Source of the DNA: Bacillota bacterium
Lineage (GTDB): Bacteria; Bacillota; Bacilli; Alicyclobacillales; SLC66
Direction: 5' to 3'
NCBI GenBank assembly: GCA_021821225.1
Contig: JAKACR010000041.1
Coordinates: 1 to 15,029, forward strand
DNA length: 15,029 nt
The first letter of the stretch is position 1; every line of letters begins with the position of its first letter. Under the pieces are notes generated by a model. The model saw nothing but the letters and a program-made list of their open reading frames with translations. It searched no databases and had not been told where the DNA came from. The position numbers and the translations under genes were made by a program. Positions 7,021 through 14,532 of the stretch are shown in pieces.

Positions 7021-9177
7021 ATGTGCATCCGCCTTCTCGTCCTCGCTCTGGTCGCGGCCGTCGTCCTGGGTGTACCGTCGACCGCGCGCGCGCCAGACTC
7101 CGCGGGACCGGTGATCGCGAAAACCGTCGCGAGCCGCGTGACCGGCACGCCAACTCAGCAGGGCTATGATGCGGTCGACTTTCTATCCGCCAGGACGGGC
7201 TGGGTCGCCGGCGCCGGTGTCTGGGGCACCCGGAATGCGGGCGCGACATGGTCGTACCACGGGACCGGCGTCTGGACCCTGACGGGTCTCGACTTCATCA
7301 ATCGGCAGGACGGTTTCGCCACCGCGATGAATGTCGGGATCGGCGGCTATTTCGCGCCCGGTTCGCCGCAGGCGAAGGGAGCGCGCATCGTGCGCAACGC
7401 CATTCTGCGCACGACTGACGGAGGCGCCGCGTGGCGCGTCGCATGGCAGGTGCGCGTTCCAGACACGAACGCGAGCCAGTATGGCGCGGCGGCGGTGCAT
7501 TTCGTCAGTGCGCAGACCGGCTTTGCCCTGGTGAACAACGGGCTTCTTTCAACCGGCGACGGTGGGCGGACGTGGAGGCGCGTGCCCGTCATGGGCGGGA
7601 GTTGGACGCTGCAGTCCATGAGTTTTCCGAACGCGCAAACGGGATACGTCAGCGTCGTCGACACCGCTTCGTCGGCCGGTTCCGGAGCGAGCGAACTGCT
7701 GAAGACGGTCGACGGCGGCCGCCATTGGCGCGTCTTGTACCGCGGGACCGGCCAGTCCACGCCGTCGGACGTTTTCTTTCTCAATCCCCGCGACGGCTGG
7801 TTTGTCTTGCGTAACCTGTCCACAATGAGCATGTCGCTCTATCGAACGGCGGATGGAGGGGCACATTTTTACCAGGAGCCCGGCGCGTTTTCATTTGCGA
7901 CCAGCCTGGCTGCGGCGGCGCCGGATTTTATCACCCCCGGTTTTGGCTGGCTGCCCGTGGCGGGACAGGCGAACGGGAATGCGGGCGGACTGGGGGTGAC
8001 GTCCGACGGAGGGAAGCGGGTGACCGGTCTGCTGGGAGGGAACACGCCGTACAGAACGATGAATGCGCTGGATACGTCCCTCGTGTCGCGGTGTGTCGGC
8101 TACGCGCTGGTTTCGCAATATGGCGGCATGGACAGCGCGCTGCTGCGCACGACAGACGGCGGACGCTCCTGGACACAGGTGTTTCCGGGCGCGCAGCCGA
8201 CGGTCGCCATTTCCTTTGCCTCCAAGCAGACTGGATTCGGGCAGGGAAGCGTGTTCTCGCCGGGCGCGCAGTGGCAAACCCTTGACGGCGGGCGGTCATG
8301 GCACAGTCTCGGAACGAACTCCGGTTACTGGAGCACCGTGCCCGGCACGCTCACATTCCCCACTTCGACGATCGGATACGCACAGACTCCAGGCGCCGGG
8401 ATCGGAACACTGACGCGGACGACGGACGGCGGACGGCGATGGACGACGGTTCCGTCCGGACCCGCTCCCGCACCGGCTTCGGCGGGACCGGGTGTGGACT
8501 ATATGCGATTTTTCAGCGTGAACCAGGGCGTGCGCGTCATCGCGTGGTTTGCCCAGGCGCCCACTCTGCGCAACGGTTCTGCGAAAGCTCCGCCTGGCGC
8601 GCGAAGGCAGGCGGACAGCACGGCGATGGTCCAGTGGACCCAGAACGGCGGGCGCACCTGGAGGACCCGTTCGTTGACGCGCGAACCGGGGCTGGAGTAC
8701 GACACGTACAGTTTTGTCGGGCCACAGACGGGGTTCCGGTTGATTGATGAAGCCGTTGCGAAGGAGGACGCGCTCCGGCGGGTCAAGACCGCGAAGTGGC
8801 CGCCGGGCGATAACTGGACGCTGCAGGAAACGAGCGACGGCGGCCGGAGATGGACGACGGTGTGGAGCCTCAACAACACATTCTTGCAACTGGACAGCAT
8901 GGACTTTGTCTCGCAAAGGGTCGGCTATCTTGAACTGTCGGCTGTGTCCGGCCAGACGCTGCAAGCGTATATTCTATGCACGACTGACGGAGGACGCACC
9001 TGGGTGAAGGGGTCCTTCGGCGCCGCGGTGTCGGCCCTCATTCTGGCGCCGACGACGGGGGGCGGACAACCCGCGCTGGATTTTCTCACGCCCACATCGG
9101 GCTACATGCTGACGGGGAGCGGAATACTGCGGACTACCGACGGCGGCTATGCGTGGACGTGGCTTCCGGCGCAGTGA
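7021..9177 (+). CDS. Secreted BNR/Asp-box (Ycf48-like) beta-propeller protein
   Basis: The 718-residue product has an N-terminal signal peptide: basic residue 4, a hydrophobic run to about residue 17, and a probable signal peptidase I site after STARA. No lipobox is seen. About thirteen Asp-box repeats follow, for example TTDGGAAW, TGDGGRTW, TVDGGRHW, TTDGGRSW, TTDGGRRW, TQNGGRTW, TSDGGRRW and a final TTDGGYAW. It has the same architecture as the lipoprotein 85 bp upstream, and the two are probably old duplicates. The ATG at 7021 is supported by GGAGGGAGAG at 7009-7018; the more upstream TTG at 6991 adds only non-signal residues. No enzyme signature is apparent, and the ligand and role are unknown. 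Confidence 0.88.
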   Translation: MCIRLLVLALVAAVVLGVPSTARAPDSAGPVIAKTVASRVTGTPTQQGYDAVDFLSARTGWVAGAGVWGTRNAGATWSYHGTGVWTLTGLDFINRQDGFATAMNVGIGGYFAPGSPQAKGARIVRNAILRTTDGGAAWRVAWQVRVPDTNASQYGAAAVHFVSAQTGFALVNNGLLSTGDGGRTWRRVPVMGGSWTLQSMSFPNAQTGYVSVVDTASSAGSGASELLKTVDGGRHWRVLYRGTGQSTPSDVFFLNPRDGWFVLRNLSTMSMSLYRTADGGAHFYQEPGAFSFATSLAAAAPDFITPGFGWLPVAGQANGNAGGLGVTSDGGKRVTGLLGGNTPYRTMNALDTSLVSRCVGYALVSQYGGMDSALLRTTDGGRSWTQVFPGAQPTVAISFASKQTGFGQGSVFSPGAQWQTLDGGRSWHSLGTNSGYWSTVPGTLTFPTSTIGYAQTPGAGIGTLTRTTDGGRRWTTVPSGPAPAPASAGPGVDYMRFFSVNQGVRVIAWFAQAPTLRNGSAKAPPGARRQADSTAMVQWTQNGGRTWRTRSLTREPGLEYDTYSFVGPQTGFRLIDEAVAKEDALRRVKTAKWPPGDNWTLQETSDGGRRWTTVWSLNNTFLQLDSMDFVSQRVGYLELSAVSGQTLQAYILCTTDGGRTWVKGSFGAAVSALILAPTTGGGQPALDFLTPTSGYMLTGSGILRTTDGGYAWTWLPAQ

Positions 9178-9181
9178 CTGT

Positions 9182-9240
9182 CCGGAAAAGGCGGGTGCGG
9201 TCGCACCGCGCCATCTGGGGCGCCCGGTTGGATCGCATTG
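9182..9240. repeat. Degenerate dispersed copy of the 4166-4371 palindromic repeat
   Basis: This stretch aligns without gaps to the core of the 103-bp unit: CCGGAAAA at the start, then at identical spacing GCGCCATCTG, GGCGCCCG and TCGCATT. The central GCGCC...GGCGC stem is retained, but the outer arms have diverged. A local GGTGCG-GT-CGCACC palindrome has appeared. It starts 4 bp after the stop of the second propeller gene. Confidence 0.8.
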
Positions 9241-9307
9241 TTGAAGATCAGAGGGATTGTTGCGATTCGGATTGCCTCTGGAAAACAGCGGATGGGATGT
9301 GCCTGCG

Positions 9308-11023
9308 ATGTCGATGCCCATGTTTGCGACCGTCTTTTCGCGAAGGAAACCTTTGCGCCGGTGGCTTTTCCCAGGCCTGCCCGCAAGTCTCGCACTCGCA
9401 TTCTGTATCGTGGCATTCACCCCGCCCACAGTCGTCCTGGCTGGCGGCGCCGCGACGTGGCCCGGTACGGCCGTGTCCCAGCGGGGCGCGCCGGCGCTGC
9501 CGTCCGGCGTATACCAGAGGGCGCCTGTGGCGTCGGTCCAGCCGCCCGTCACGCTGCCGAAAGGCACATCGCCCCTCGTCCGGGCGTTGCTGACTCCGCG
9601 CTCGGCGTCGGACTGGGCCGCAGTGCGCGCCAACGGAATGGAGAGTGCCAGTCCCGCGGTGCGGGGGAGCTTTGCTGGCGGCGCTTCCAGCACGCCGTTC
9701 ACGGTGACGATGGCGCCGGGAATGTGGAATTGGCGAAGCAGCCAGGCAGGCGATCGGCAGGTGGGCGACCGGCTGTACGCATGGTACGGTCCGCCGCCCG
9801 CCCGCCCGTTCGCGCCCACCGTCGCATCTCCCTATCAGTACGCGTTTGCCATGTTCCCGGACGAAGCGTTCACGCTCGTGCAGCTCATGCTTTCTACAAA
9901 GGCGTCCGCCGCGGGGAGAGGCGTTGTCGCCGGGCAGCCTGTACAGTGGCTGCTCTTTGCGCACAGGGGTCAGACATTGAGAGTGGCGGTGGACGCGCGG
10001 ACGGGGCAGGTGTTCGCGATTGTGGGGATCGTCGGCGTGGTCGGCAACCATCCGCCTCTGCGCATTGACGACCGCGTGGTGTCCTGCAGCGTACGGTCGG
10101 GTTCGCAAAACGCGGCGGTCAGCGCCGCCGGGATGGCCAAGCCGGGTGATGTCCACGTATTTTCTTCCTTCCGGGAAGCGCAGAGGGAGGCGGCCTTCGC
10201 GGTCGTCGCTCCGCGGCTCGATCCACACGACCTCGTCTGGTCCCTGGGGAAGGCGGGGTCTGGCATCATGGCGACCATCCTCACGCCGGATGGCGAAGTT
10301 ACCCTGTCCGAGGCGAACGGGTATCCGGGACCAGGATGGGGCGGCTTTGAACCCACGCAGCGCGCGGGCGCCGCTTTCACCGGGGCGAGCGCAGGCGCGG
10401 GGGGAGAGGCATACGGCCGCTTCGGGCAAACGGGCATCGTGATTTCCACCTACACCGTCGGCTCACTGGGCGCAACGGTCCAGCCTTCGCTCTCCGGCTG
10501 GGTCCACCGGCTGCCTGTTCGGCTGCAGACGCCGATTGACTGGGGTGCGTACAACTACACGCTGCCCATCTACCCTGGAGCGTCGGCGGGCGGGAAAGGG
10601 TCGATGGCCTGGAGCGGATCCGATGTCTACTGGTACGAACCCGCAAATCCGGCCGCGGGCGCCAGCGGGCGAGCGGTCCTCTACGAGACCCCGCACGCGC
10701 GGGCAGGGCAGAATCTGGGCTATGGCGCCGAACCGCTGGCCGTGCTGCCCCGCGGCGCCAGCGGGTTCATCGAGGATATGACGGCGTCGGGAGCGCACGT
10801 CGCGGCTCTCGTCAGGGCGGGCGACGTCTGGACGGTCGTCGAAGCCGCGACGGGGGCGGCGTACAGGTGGACATTCTCAGCCGCCGGTTCCTCCATCCCG
10901 TCGTATCTCACCCCGGTGAAGGGCGGATTTGTCTTTGCGACTCCGCACGGCAGCTATCGAATCGCCTGGGGATCGCGCGTCGCCGTGAAGGTGGGCGCCC
11001 AGACAGGTCGGTCCAGCGCGTGA
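9308..11023 (+). CDS. Exported protein of unknown function
   Basis: The 571-residue product begins with a basic stretch (RRKPLRR, about residues 11-17), then a hydrophobic segment to about residue 41 and a likely cleavage after VVLA, so it is exported. I do not recognise a full-length family. Residues around 265-340 (FREAQREAAFAVVAP followed by a strand-rich segment) are reminiscent of DUF4367-type modules found in anti-sigma and lipoprotein C termini; this is weak. The C-terminal part is rich in Gly, Ala, Ser and aromatic residues and may be beta-propeller-like. The start is uncertain: ATGs at 9308, 9314 and 9320 and a TTG at 9257 share the frame, and none has a strong ribosome binding site. 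It follows two exported propeller genes on the same strand, which suggests a shared envelope role. Confidence 0.72.
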   Translation: MSMPMFATVFSRRKPLRRWLFPGLPASLALAFCIVAFTPPTVVLAGGAATWPGTAVSQRGAPALPSGVYQRAPVASVQPPVTLPKGTSPLVRALLTPRSASDWAAVRANGMESASPAVRGSFAGGASSTPFTVTMAPGMWNWRSSQAGDRQVGDRLYAWYGPPPARPFAPTVASPYQYAFAMFPDEAFTLVQLMLSTKASAAGRGVVAGQPVQWLLFAHRGQTLRVAVDARTGQVFAIVGIVGVVGNHPPLRIDDRVVSCSVRSGSQNAAVSAAGMAKPGDVHVFSSFREAQREAAFAVVAPRLDPHDLVWSLGKAGSGIMATILTPDGEVTLSEANGYPGPGWGGFEPTQRAGAAFTGASAGAGGEAYGRFGQTGIVISTYTVGSLGATVQPSLSGWVHRLPVRLQTPIDWGAYNYTLPIYPGASAGGKGSMAWSGSDVYWYEPANPAAGASGRAVLYETPHARAGQNLGYGAEPLAVLPRGASGFIEDMTASGAHVAALVRAGDVWTVVEAATGAAYRWTFSAAGSSIPSYLTPVKGGFVFATPHGSYRIAWGSRVAVKVGAQTGRSSA

Positions 11024-11110
11024 TCTCAAGCCTATCCTTGCGGCGAGCCGGTTCTCCACGTGATCTTCGGCGTTTCATCAACGTGGGCCGCAAGGGCTTG
11101 CTGAGCCTGA

Positions 11111-11132
11111 AAACCGCACAACGGCGCGGTTT
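11111..11132 (+). terminator. Possible terminator hairpin after the exported-protein gene
   Basis: AAACCGC (11111-11117) pairs with GCGGTTT (11126-11132) across an 8-nt loop. It is followed by a T-rich but interrupted stretch (GCGATTTCTTTT), which makes it a weak candidate. Confidence 0.35.
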
Positions 11133-11148
11133 GCGATTTCTTTTGAGT

Positions 11149-11176
11149 TTGATTTGGTGTGTTTTAATCCTATGTT
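11149..11176 (+). promoter_or_regulatory. Possible sigma-A promoter in the AT-rich gap
   Basis: TTGATT (11149-11154), a 16-bp spacer and TATGTT (11171-11176) lie in the AT-rich spacer before the Rpn-like remnant. A second -10-like TATACT lies at 11238-11243 but lacks a well-spaced -35. Confidence 0.3.
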
Positions 11177-11266
11177 ATGTAATTAGTGCCATACGTTTCG
11201 CACCCACTTTTTTGTGGAGGGAAAGGCGGCGGCGTTGTATACTTAGTTCATGAAAGGGGTGAGGCC

Positions 11267-11424
11267 GTGGCCGGCCAGGATACGTTGATGAAGGCTCTTA
11301 CGCAGGCGCTGTCGGGCGGCGCGATGGAGGTGCTGGGCGTGTACGGCGTGGAGTTAGTCGAGCCGGCGCCGACGGATTGCCGGCCAATACACCGTGGGTC
11401 GACCAGGCGCGACTGCGAAGGGAG
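11267..11424 (+). pseudogene. Rpn/YhgA-like nuclease gene remnant (frameshifted, 3' lost)
   Basis: The GTG at 11267 follows a good AAAGGGGTGAGG site and opens MAGQDTLMKALTQAL..., which resembles the N terminus of Rpn-type (PD-(D/E)XK, transposase_31-like) proteins. After VELVEPAPTD (about 11374) the frame turns to nonsense and stops at 11428. The expected continuation LPANTPWVDQA is present in another frame from about 11377, so one base appears to be lost near 11375. The rest of the family domain is absent, and the shifted frame runs on open into the next small gene. I read this as a decayed 5' fragment. The family call rests on a short segment. Confidence 0.5.
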
Positions 11425-11478
11425 TTGACGCGATGTGGTACATTTAAGTCGTTAGCCGTGACGAGGGAGAGGTTTGGA

Positions 11479-11730
11479 ATGAAGTGGTCTGAGGTTCGTG
11501 AACGCTTTCCCAACCAGTTCGTATTGGTGGAGGAACTCGCATCGCACATTCAGGATGACAGGGTCTTCGTGGATGATGTTGCTGTCGTGCGAGCCGTTCC
11601 TGAGAAGGATGCCACAAAAACCCTTATGCAGTGCAAGGACAAAATGTTCGTCTACCACACAGATAATGATGCGGTTGTTATTGAACTTCGACGCAGACCA
11701 GGACTGAGGGGTCGATTCAGTGCGAATTGA
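11479..11730 (+). CDS. Small hypothetical protein, partner of the aspartic protease
   Basis: The 83-residue product begins MKWSEVRERFPNQFVLVEEL and has no signal peptide or membrane segment. The ATG at 11479 has GAGGGAGAGG just upstream. From memory, small proteins beginning W-S-[ED]-[IV]-x(4)-F-P and continuing with ...VLVEA... occur next to small retropepsin-like genes in other Bacillota, but I could not check this. Function is unknown. Its end overlaps the protease start by 11 bp, indicating co-translation. Base composition is clearly more AT-rich than the surrounding genes, which suggests acquisition. The upstream in-frame extension belongs to the Rpn remnant and is not considered part of this protein. 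Confidence 0.7.
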   Translation: MKWSEVRERFPNQFVLVEELASHIQDDRVFVDDVAVVRAVPEKDATKTLMQCKDKMFVYHTDNDAVVIELRRRPGLRGRFSAN

Positions 11731-12100
11731 ATATTCCGAAGGACTGATACTGGCTTCTTTAACAGTAACGTACAACGGTCAAACCAAAATTATTGACCGT
11801 ATGGCGATTGATACAGGAGCTGCTCATACAATCGTCGTGTCGGATGCGGTCGACGATATTGGAATTGTCTTCAAAATTGGTGATCACATTAACCGTTCAA
11901 TCGGAGTTGGCGGAACGGATTACGCATTCGAAAAGACTGTTGATAGCCTCGAATTTGACGGATTTCAAATGACAAGAAAGCCATTGGACTTCGGACATAT
12001 CGATTGGGACATCAATGGGCTGATTGGCTTGGATATCCTCATGCCAGGGCGATTTTTGATCGATTTCGATTCTATGGTAATTAAAACTAAATTATCTTGA
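11720..12100 (+). CDS. Retropepsin-like (clan AA) aspartic protease
   Basis: The 126-residue product has the single-domain retropepsin pattern: a strand-rich N terminus, the catalytic motif AIDTGAAHTIV with Asp31-Thr-Gly, a glycine-rich flap-like region (SIGVGGTDYAF) and the hydrophobic-Gly motif GLIGLDIL at about 100-107. Enzymes of this type act as homodimers, each subunit giving one catalytic Asp. No signal peptide is seen, so cytoplasmic action is likely; the substrate is unknown. The GTG at 11720 has GAGGGG 8 nt upstream and overlaps the preceding small gene. AT-rich codon use like its partner and unlike the rest of the window suggests the pair moved together. A peptidase role is supported by motif only. 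Confidence 0.8.
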   Translation: MRIEYSEGLILASLTVTYNGQTKIIDRMAIDTGAAHTIVVSDAVDDIGIVFKIGDHINRSIGVGGTDYAFEKTVDSLEFDGFQMTRKPLDFGHIDWDINGLIGLDILMPGRFLIDFDSMVIKTKLS

Positions 12101-12121
12101 TTTATGCGTGGAAATGACTAA

Positions 12122-12157
12122 GCATTAGAGCTTGCATGCATTAGAGCTTGCATGCAT
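12122..12157. repeat. 16-bp tandem repeat after the protease gene
   Basis: GCATTAGAGCTTGCAT occurs twice head to tail (12122-12137 and 12138-12153), followed by GCAT. The junctions form a TGCATGCA palindrome. It lies in the AT-rich spacer and could mark a boundary of the acquired module or a protein-binding site. Confidence 0.85.
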
Positions 12158-12271
12158 GAATATACACTGTGTCGAGCCCAATTGTTGAGGGGTTAATTAG
12201 GTATATAACAGAGCACAGTGCTATTTACCCCGTCCCAATGGCTTACGACAAGCTCATTGTTTAACAGCGGA

Positions 12272-12874
12272 TCATGTGTGGCGTCCGTAGCTCGCCATGC
12301 GGGTCGGTGTGTACTGTCGCGAACCTGCCACAAGAAGGTCGCGCAGAAACCAGGTCGGCACGGCCGCGTGGCCGTTCACCGGAGGGAGAGGACCCGGTGC
12401 GCCCGCGAGGGAGATGCCGAGATAGCGTCCGTCCGCCGCGCCCATGCGCACGTGTTGGAATTGTCCTTCGAAGGAGACGTCGACGGTCAACCCGTTCTTG
12501 GCCCGGCGCACCTTCAGGGTGGACAGCGTCTGGTTCCACACCTGCAACGGGCGGTCGAGGTCGATGCGCGGGCCGGGAGAGACGCGGGTCAGGGTGAACG
12601 CCAACTGAGGCATTTGATGTCCCTTCGCCGGGATAATGCGCAGGCGGCTGACTATGGACGAGAGCCTGTCGTTCCTTGGCGAGACGGTGATCAGGATGCC
12701 CGCAGGCTGGGGCGACACCGCCTCCACAAGGAGCGGGCGGTATCCGGCCGGGCGCGCGGCCGCGCGGGCAACCGGCGCACGAAAGGCGGAGACGACGGTG
12801 CATATCCCGCCGCAACTGATGAGCGCCAGGGTCGTCAGCCAGAGACCGGACGAATAAATGGAGCGGGATGACAA
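12272..12874 (-). CDS. Exported protein of unknown function
   Basis: I place the start at TTG 12874, which has GGAGGG 6 nt upstream on the minus strand; a longer open frame reaches 13084, but the extension has no start signal and no protein-like character. The 200-residue product begins with a short n-region and a hydrophobic segment (GLWLTTLALISCGGICTVV), so it is exported or membrane-anchored. The rest is strand-rich (LLVEAVSPQPAGILITVS, LTVDVSFEGQ), loosely recalling AMIN-type beta domains, which is only a suggestion. It has only a few cysteines and no catalytic motif. It is divergent from the FGGY-like gene. An ECF-sigma-like promoter precedes it, hinting at envelope-stress control. Confidence 0.7.
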   Translation of the reverse strand: MSSRSIYSSGLWLTTLALISCGGICTVVSAFRAPVARAAARPAGYRPLLVEAVSPQPAGILITVSPRNDRLSSIVSRLRIIPAKGHQMPQLAFTLTRVSPGPRIDLDRPLQVWNQTLSTLKVRRAKNGLTVDVSFEGQFQHVRMGAADGRYLGISLAGAPGPLPPVNGHAAVPTWFLRDLLVAGSRQYTPTRMASYGRHT

Positions 12875-12913
12875 AGGGATCCCTCCGATTTGCGACCGCA
12901 ATGATATATTATT

Positions 12914-12940
12914 GACGATCCGCGGGGTGCCCAGGTTACA
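12914..12940 (-). promoter_or_regulatory. Candidate ECF-sigma promoter for the minus-strand exported protein
   Basis: Read on the minus strand, TGTAAC (12940-12935) is followed by a 17-nt spacer and CGTC (12917-12914). This matches the AAC / CGTC pattern of SigM/SigX/SigV-type ECF promoters in Bacillus. The expected transcript start near 12907 leaves a leader of about 33 nt before the TTG. A chance match cannot be excluded. Confidence 0.4.
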
Positions 12941-12996
12941 GACTTTTTCCCTTTCCGAACACGCACATATATAGAAAAAGTGAAATGATGCCGATA

Positions 12997-13020
12997 TTGT
13001 CCGATGGGTTGTCCGATGGG
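12997..13020. repeat. 12-bp perfect tandem repeat in a divergent promoter region
   Basis: TTGTCCGATGGG occurs twice without a gap (12997-13008 and 13009-13020). It lies between the divergent genes starting at 12874 and 13124 and could be a pair of binding sites or simple slippage. Confidence 0.8.
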
Positions 13021-13088
13021 GATGAACGGCGTCGCAACGGGCGGACAGAATGAAAGCTGTGCGACCAGGATGTACTCCGTCCAAGCCG

Positions 13089-13097
13089 TGATATAAT
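13089..13097 (+). promoter_or_regulatory. Extended -10 promoter for the FGGY-like gene
   Basis: TGATATAAT is a perfect extended -10 (TGN plus TATAAT). No good -35 is seen 17 bp upstream, which is normal for extended -10 promoters. The predicted transcript start near 13104 lies after the GTG at 13100, which argues for the later GTG at 13124 as the true start. Confidence 0.6.
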
Positions 13098-13123
13098 TTG
13101 TGTCGGGAGAGGGTGTTTCAGGC

Positions 13124-14482
13124 GTGCAGGAAGATCGTGGGGGCTTTGTGCTCTCCATCGTTCAGGAATCCCGGCAACTCGCGGTATATATATACAGCGC
13201 GGGCGGGGCGCTTGCCGCCAGCGTGAGCCGGGTGTGGGAAGGACCGCTGTCGGCGGACGAATTGCTCAGTTCGGCGATCACGCTGTCGGATGTGGCTGTG
13301 CGCCGGGCAGGCGTCACGCCGTTTGAACTGGTTGGGGTCAGTGTTGCGGCGTCCCCTCACGCGGTCGTCTGCTGGGAGGCCGTGTCAGGCAGACCGCTCG
13401 GTCTCTGGCAGACGCCCGTGGACTGGACGGCGCGCGGCAGCGCATCGCGCACCACGTTCTTGCGGTCCCTGACGCCAGGGCTTGCCGTGGACTCTGAACG
13501 CGGCGCTCACGGCCTGCGGGTCGGCGGAGTGGAGAGTTGGCTTGTCTGGAACCTCACGCAGGGAGAAGCGTTTGCGCTCGATGTCAGCCATGACCTCGCG
13601 GACCTGGCGCCGCGTCGGCCGGATGCCGGGTTGCAGGATGCCGGGTTGCCGGACACACTCTGGCCGTCCGTTGCGCGGGGGCCGGGGGTGCTTGGGCGCG
13701 TGGCGGCCGTGTACCTCGGCGGCGCACGTCCGCCGGTGACTTCTGTGGCCTGTGCGCCAGCCGCCGCGCTCTATGCGACTGGCGTCCAGGATGCGGGGGC
13801 CGTGTTCATCGGTTACCGCGAGGACGGATACACCGTCGCGCGCCTCGAACAGCGCCACCTGTCCCTGCTTGCTCCGGGTGTCCGGGCGACGGTGAAACCG
13901 CTCGGCCTGCCGCACTCGGGCGACCCGGCTTACGCCTGTTTCGGACGCTTCTTCGCCCCTCAACTCGCGCTGCTGTGGCTGGAGACGATGTTCGCCAAAC
14001 CGGACCAAAGCGAACTGGCGGAGTCGCTGTTCGCAGGCGATGCCTTCGTGGTTCACGCGCCGGGAGACCGCGCCGATCGCGTGACGCTTGCCGGTGTGGA
14101 CGTGAACTCCGGTTCGGTGGACCTGTTCGCGGCGGCGCTGCGCTCCATGGCGCTGTGCGTGGACAGTTCGCTGGCGTGCGTGCCCTCGGGCAGCGTGCTC
14201 CGTCTGCAACTGTTCGCGGACGATTTCTCCTTTGCGGAGCCGTCGCTGTTTGCCTTTCAAGCCTCTCTCGAGCAGTGCGCGGTCACCGTCAGCGCGGGAG
14301 ACGCCAGCGGGTTTGGCGCGGGACTGTTGGCGCTTGTTGGGGCTGACGAGCTCAGTCCCGTGAAAGCGCGCGAACTGGCGCAGTTTGGCGTGCACCGCGA
14401 GCGCTACGACCCCGCACGGGCCGTTCCCGGACTCGACCGGCTCCGGGAGCGGTGGCGCAAATGGGAGAACGATCTGCTATAA
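13124..14482 (+). CDS. Degenerate FGGY carbohydrate-kinase-like protein (glycerol kinase homologue)
   Basis: The 452-residue product follows the glycerol kinase layout in order. It has an N-terminal strand with a following Gly turn (residues 8-28), a segment equivalent to the glycerol-binding region ([21 protein letters not shown], about 72-92), [14 protein letters not shown] near 133 (GlpK: GTVDSWLIWxLT), [16 protein letters not shown] near 333 (GlpK: xRAALEGIAxQxxDVL) and [15 protein letters not shown] near 389 (GlpK: alAAYLAGLA region). The key phosphate-binding DxGTTSSR motif is replaced by VQESRQLA, and the QRET substrate motif by ASPHA, so kinase activity is doubtful. The identification rests on aligned landmarks, not on a search. 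GTG 13124 has GGGAGAGGG 10 nt upstream. It ends within the -10 of the peroxiredoxin promoter. Confidence 0.65.
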   Translation: MQEDRGGFVLSIVQESRQLAVYIYSAGGALAASVSRVWEGPLSADELLSSAITLSDVAVRRAGVTPFELVGVSVAASPHAVVCWEAVSGRPLGLWQTPVDWTARGSASRTTFLRSLTPGLAVDSERGAHGLRVGGVESWLVWNLTQGEAFALDVSHDLADLAPRRPDAGLQDAGLPDTLWPSVARGPGVLGRVAAVYLGGARPPVTSVACAPAAALYATGVQDAGAVFIGYREDGYTVARLEQRHLSLLAPGVRATVKPLGLPHSGDPAYACFGRFFAPQLALLWLETMFAKPDQSELAESLFAGDAFVVHAPGDRADRVTLAGVDVNSGSVDLFAAALRSMALCVDSSLACVPSGSVLRLQLFADDFSFAEPSLFAFQASLEQCAVTVSAGDASGFGAGLLALVGADELSPVKARELAQFGVHRERYDPARAVPGLDRLRERWRKWENDLL

Positions 14483-14483
14483 T
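14475..14483 (+). promoter_or_regulatory. Extended -10 promoter for the peroxiredoxin gene
   Basis: TGCTATAAT overlaps the last codons and TAA stop of the FGGY-like gene. It lies about 50 bp before the peroxiredoxin ATG. There is no clear -35, so the extended -10 would have to carry recognition. Confidence 0.55.
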
Positions 14484-14532
14484 GGACGTGCGTGCCGACG
14501 GGTACATAGACCTGCGACAAAGGAGGATTTCC

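Noticed and set aside
9248..10429. 393-codon open frame on the minus strand opposite the third exported protein
   Set aside because: The Arg-rich composition is typical of antisense frames in GC-rich DNA, whereas the plus-strand frame has a clear signal peptide.
12165..12220. CACTGTG/CACAGTG inverted repeat and TTGTTG-TATAAC promoter-like pair
   Set aside because: The arms are short with a 42-nt gap, and no plus-strand gene follows for such a promoter to drive.
12218..12871. 217-codon plus-strand open frame
   Set aside because: It is antisense to the exported minus-strand protein, which has a ribosome binding site and signal segment; the plus frame has neither.
13385..14395. 336-codon open frame on the minus strand within the FGGY-like gene
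   Set aside because: The product is Arg/His/Gln-rich with no motif; the plus frame aligns with glycerol kinase landmarks.
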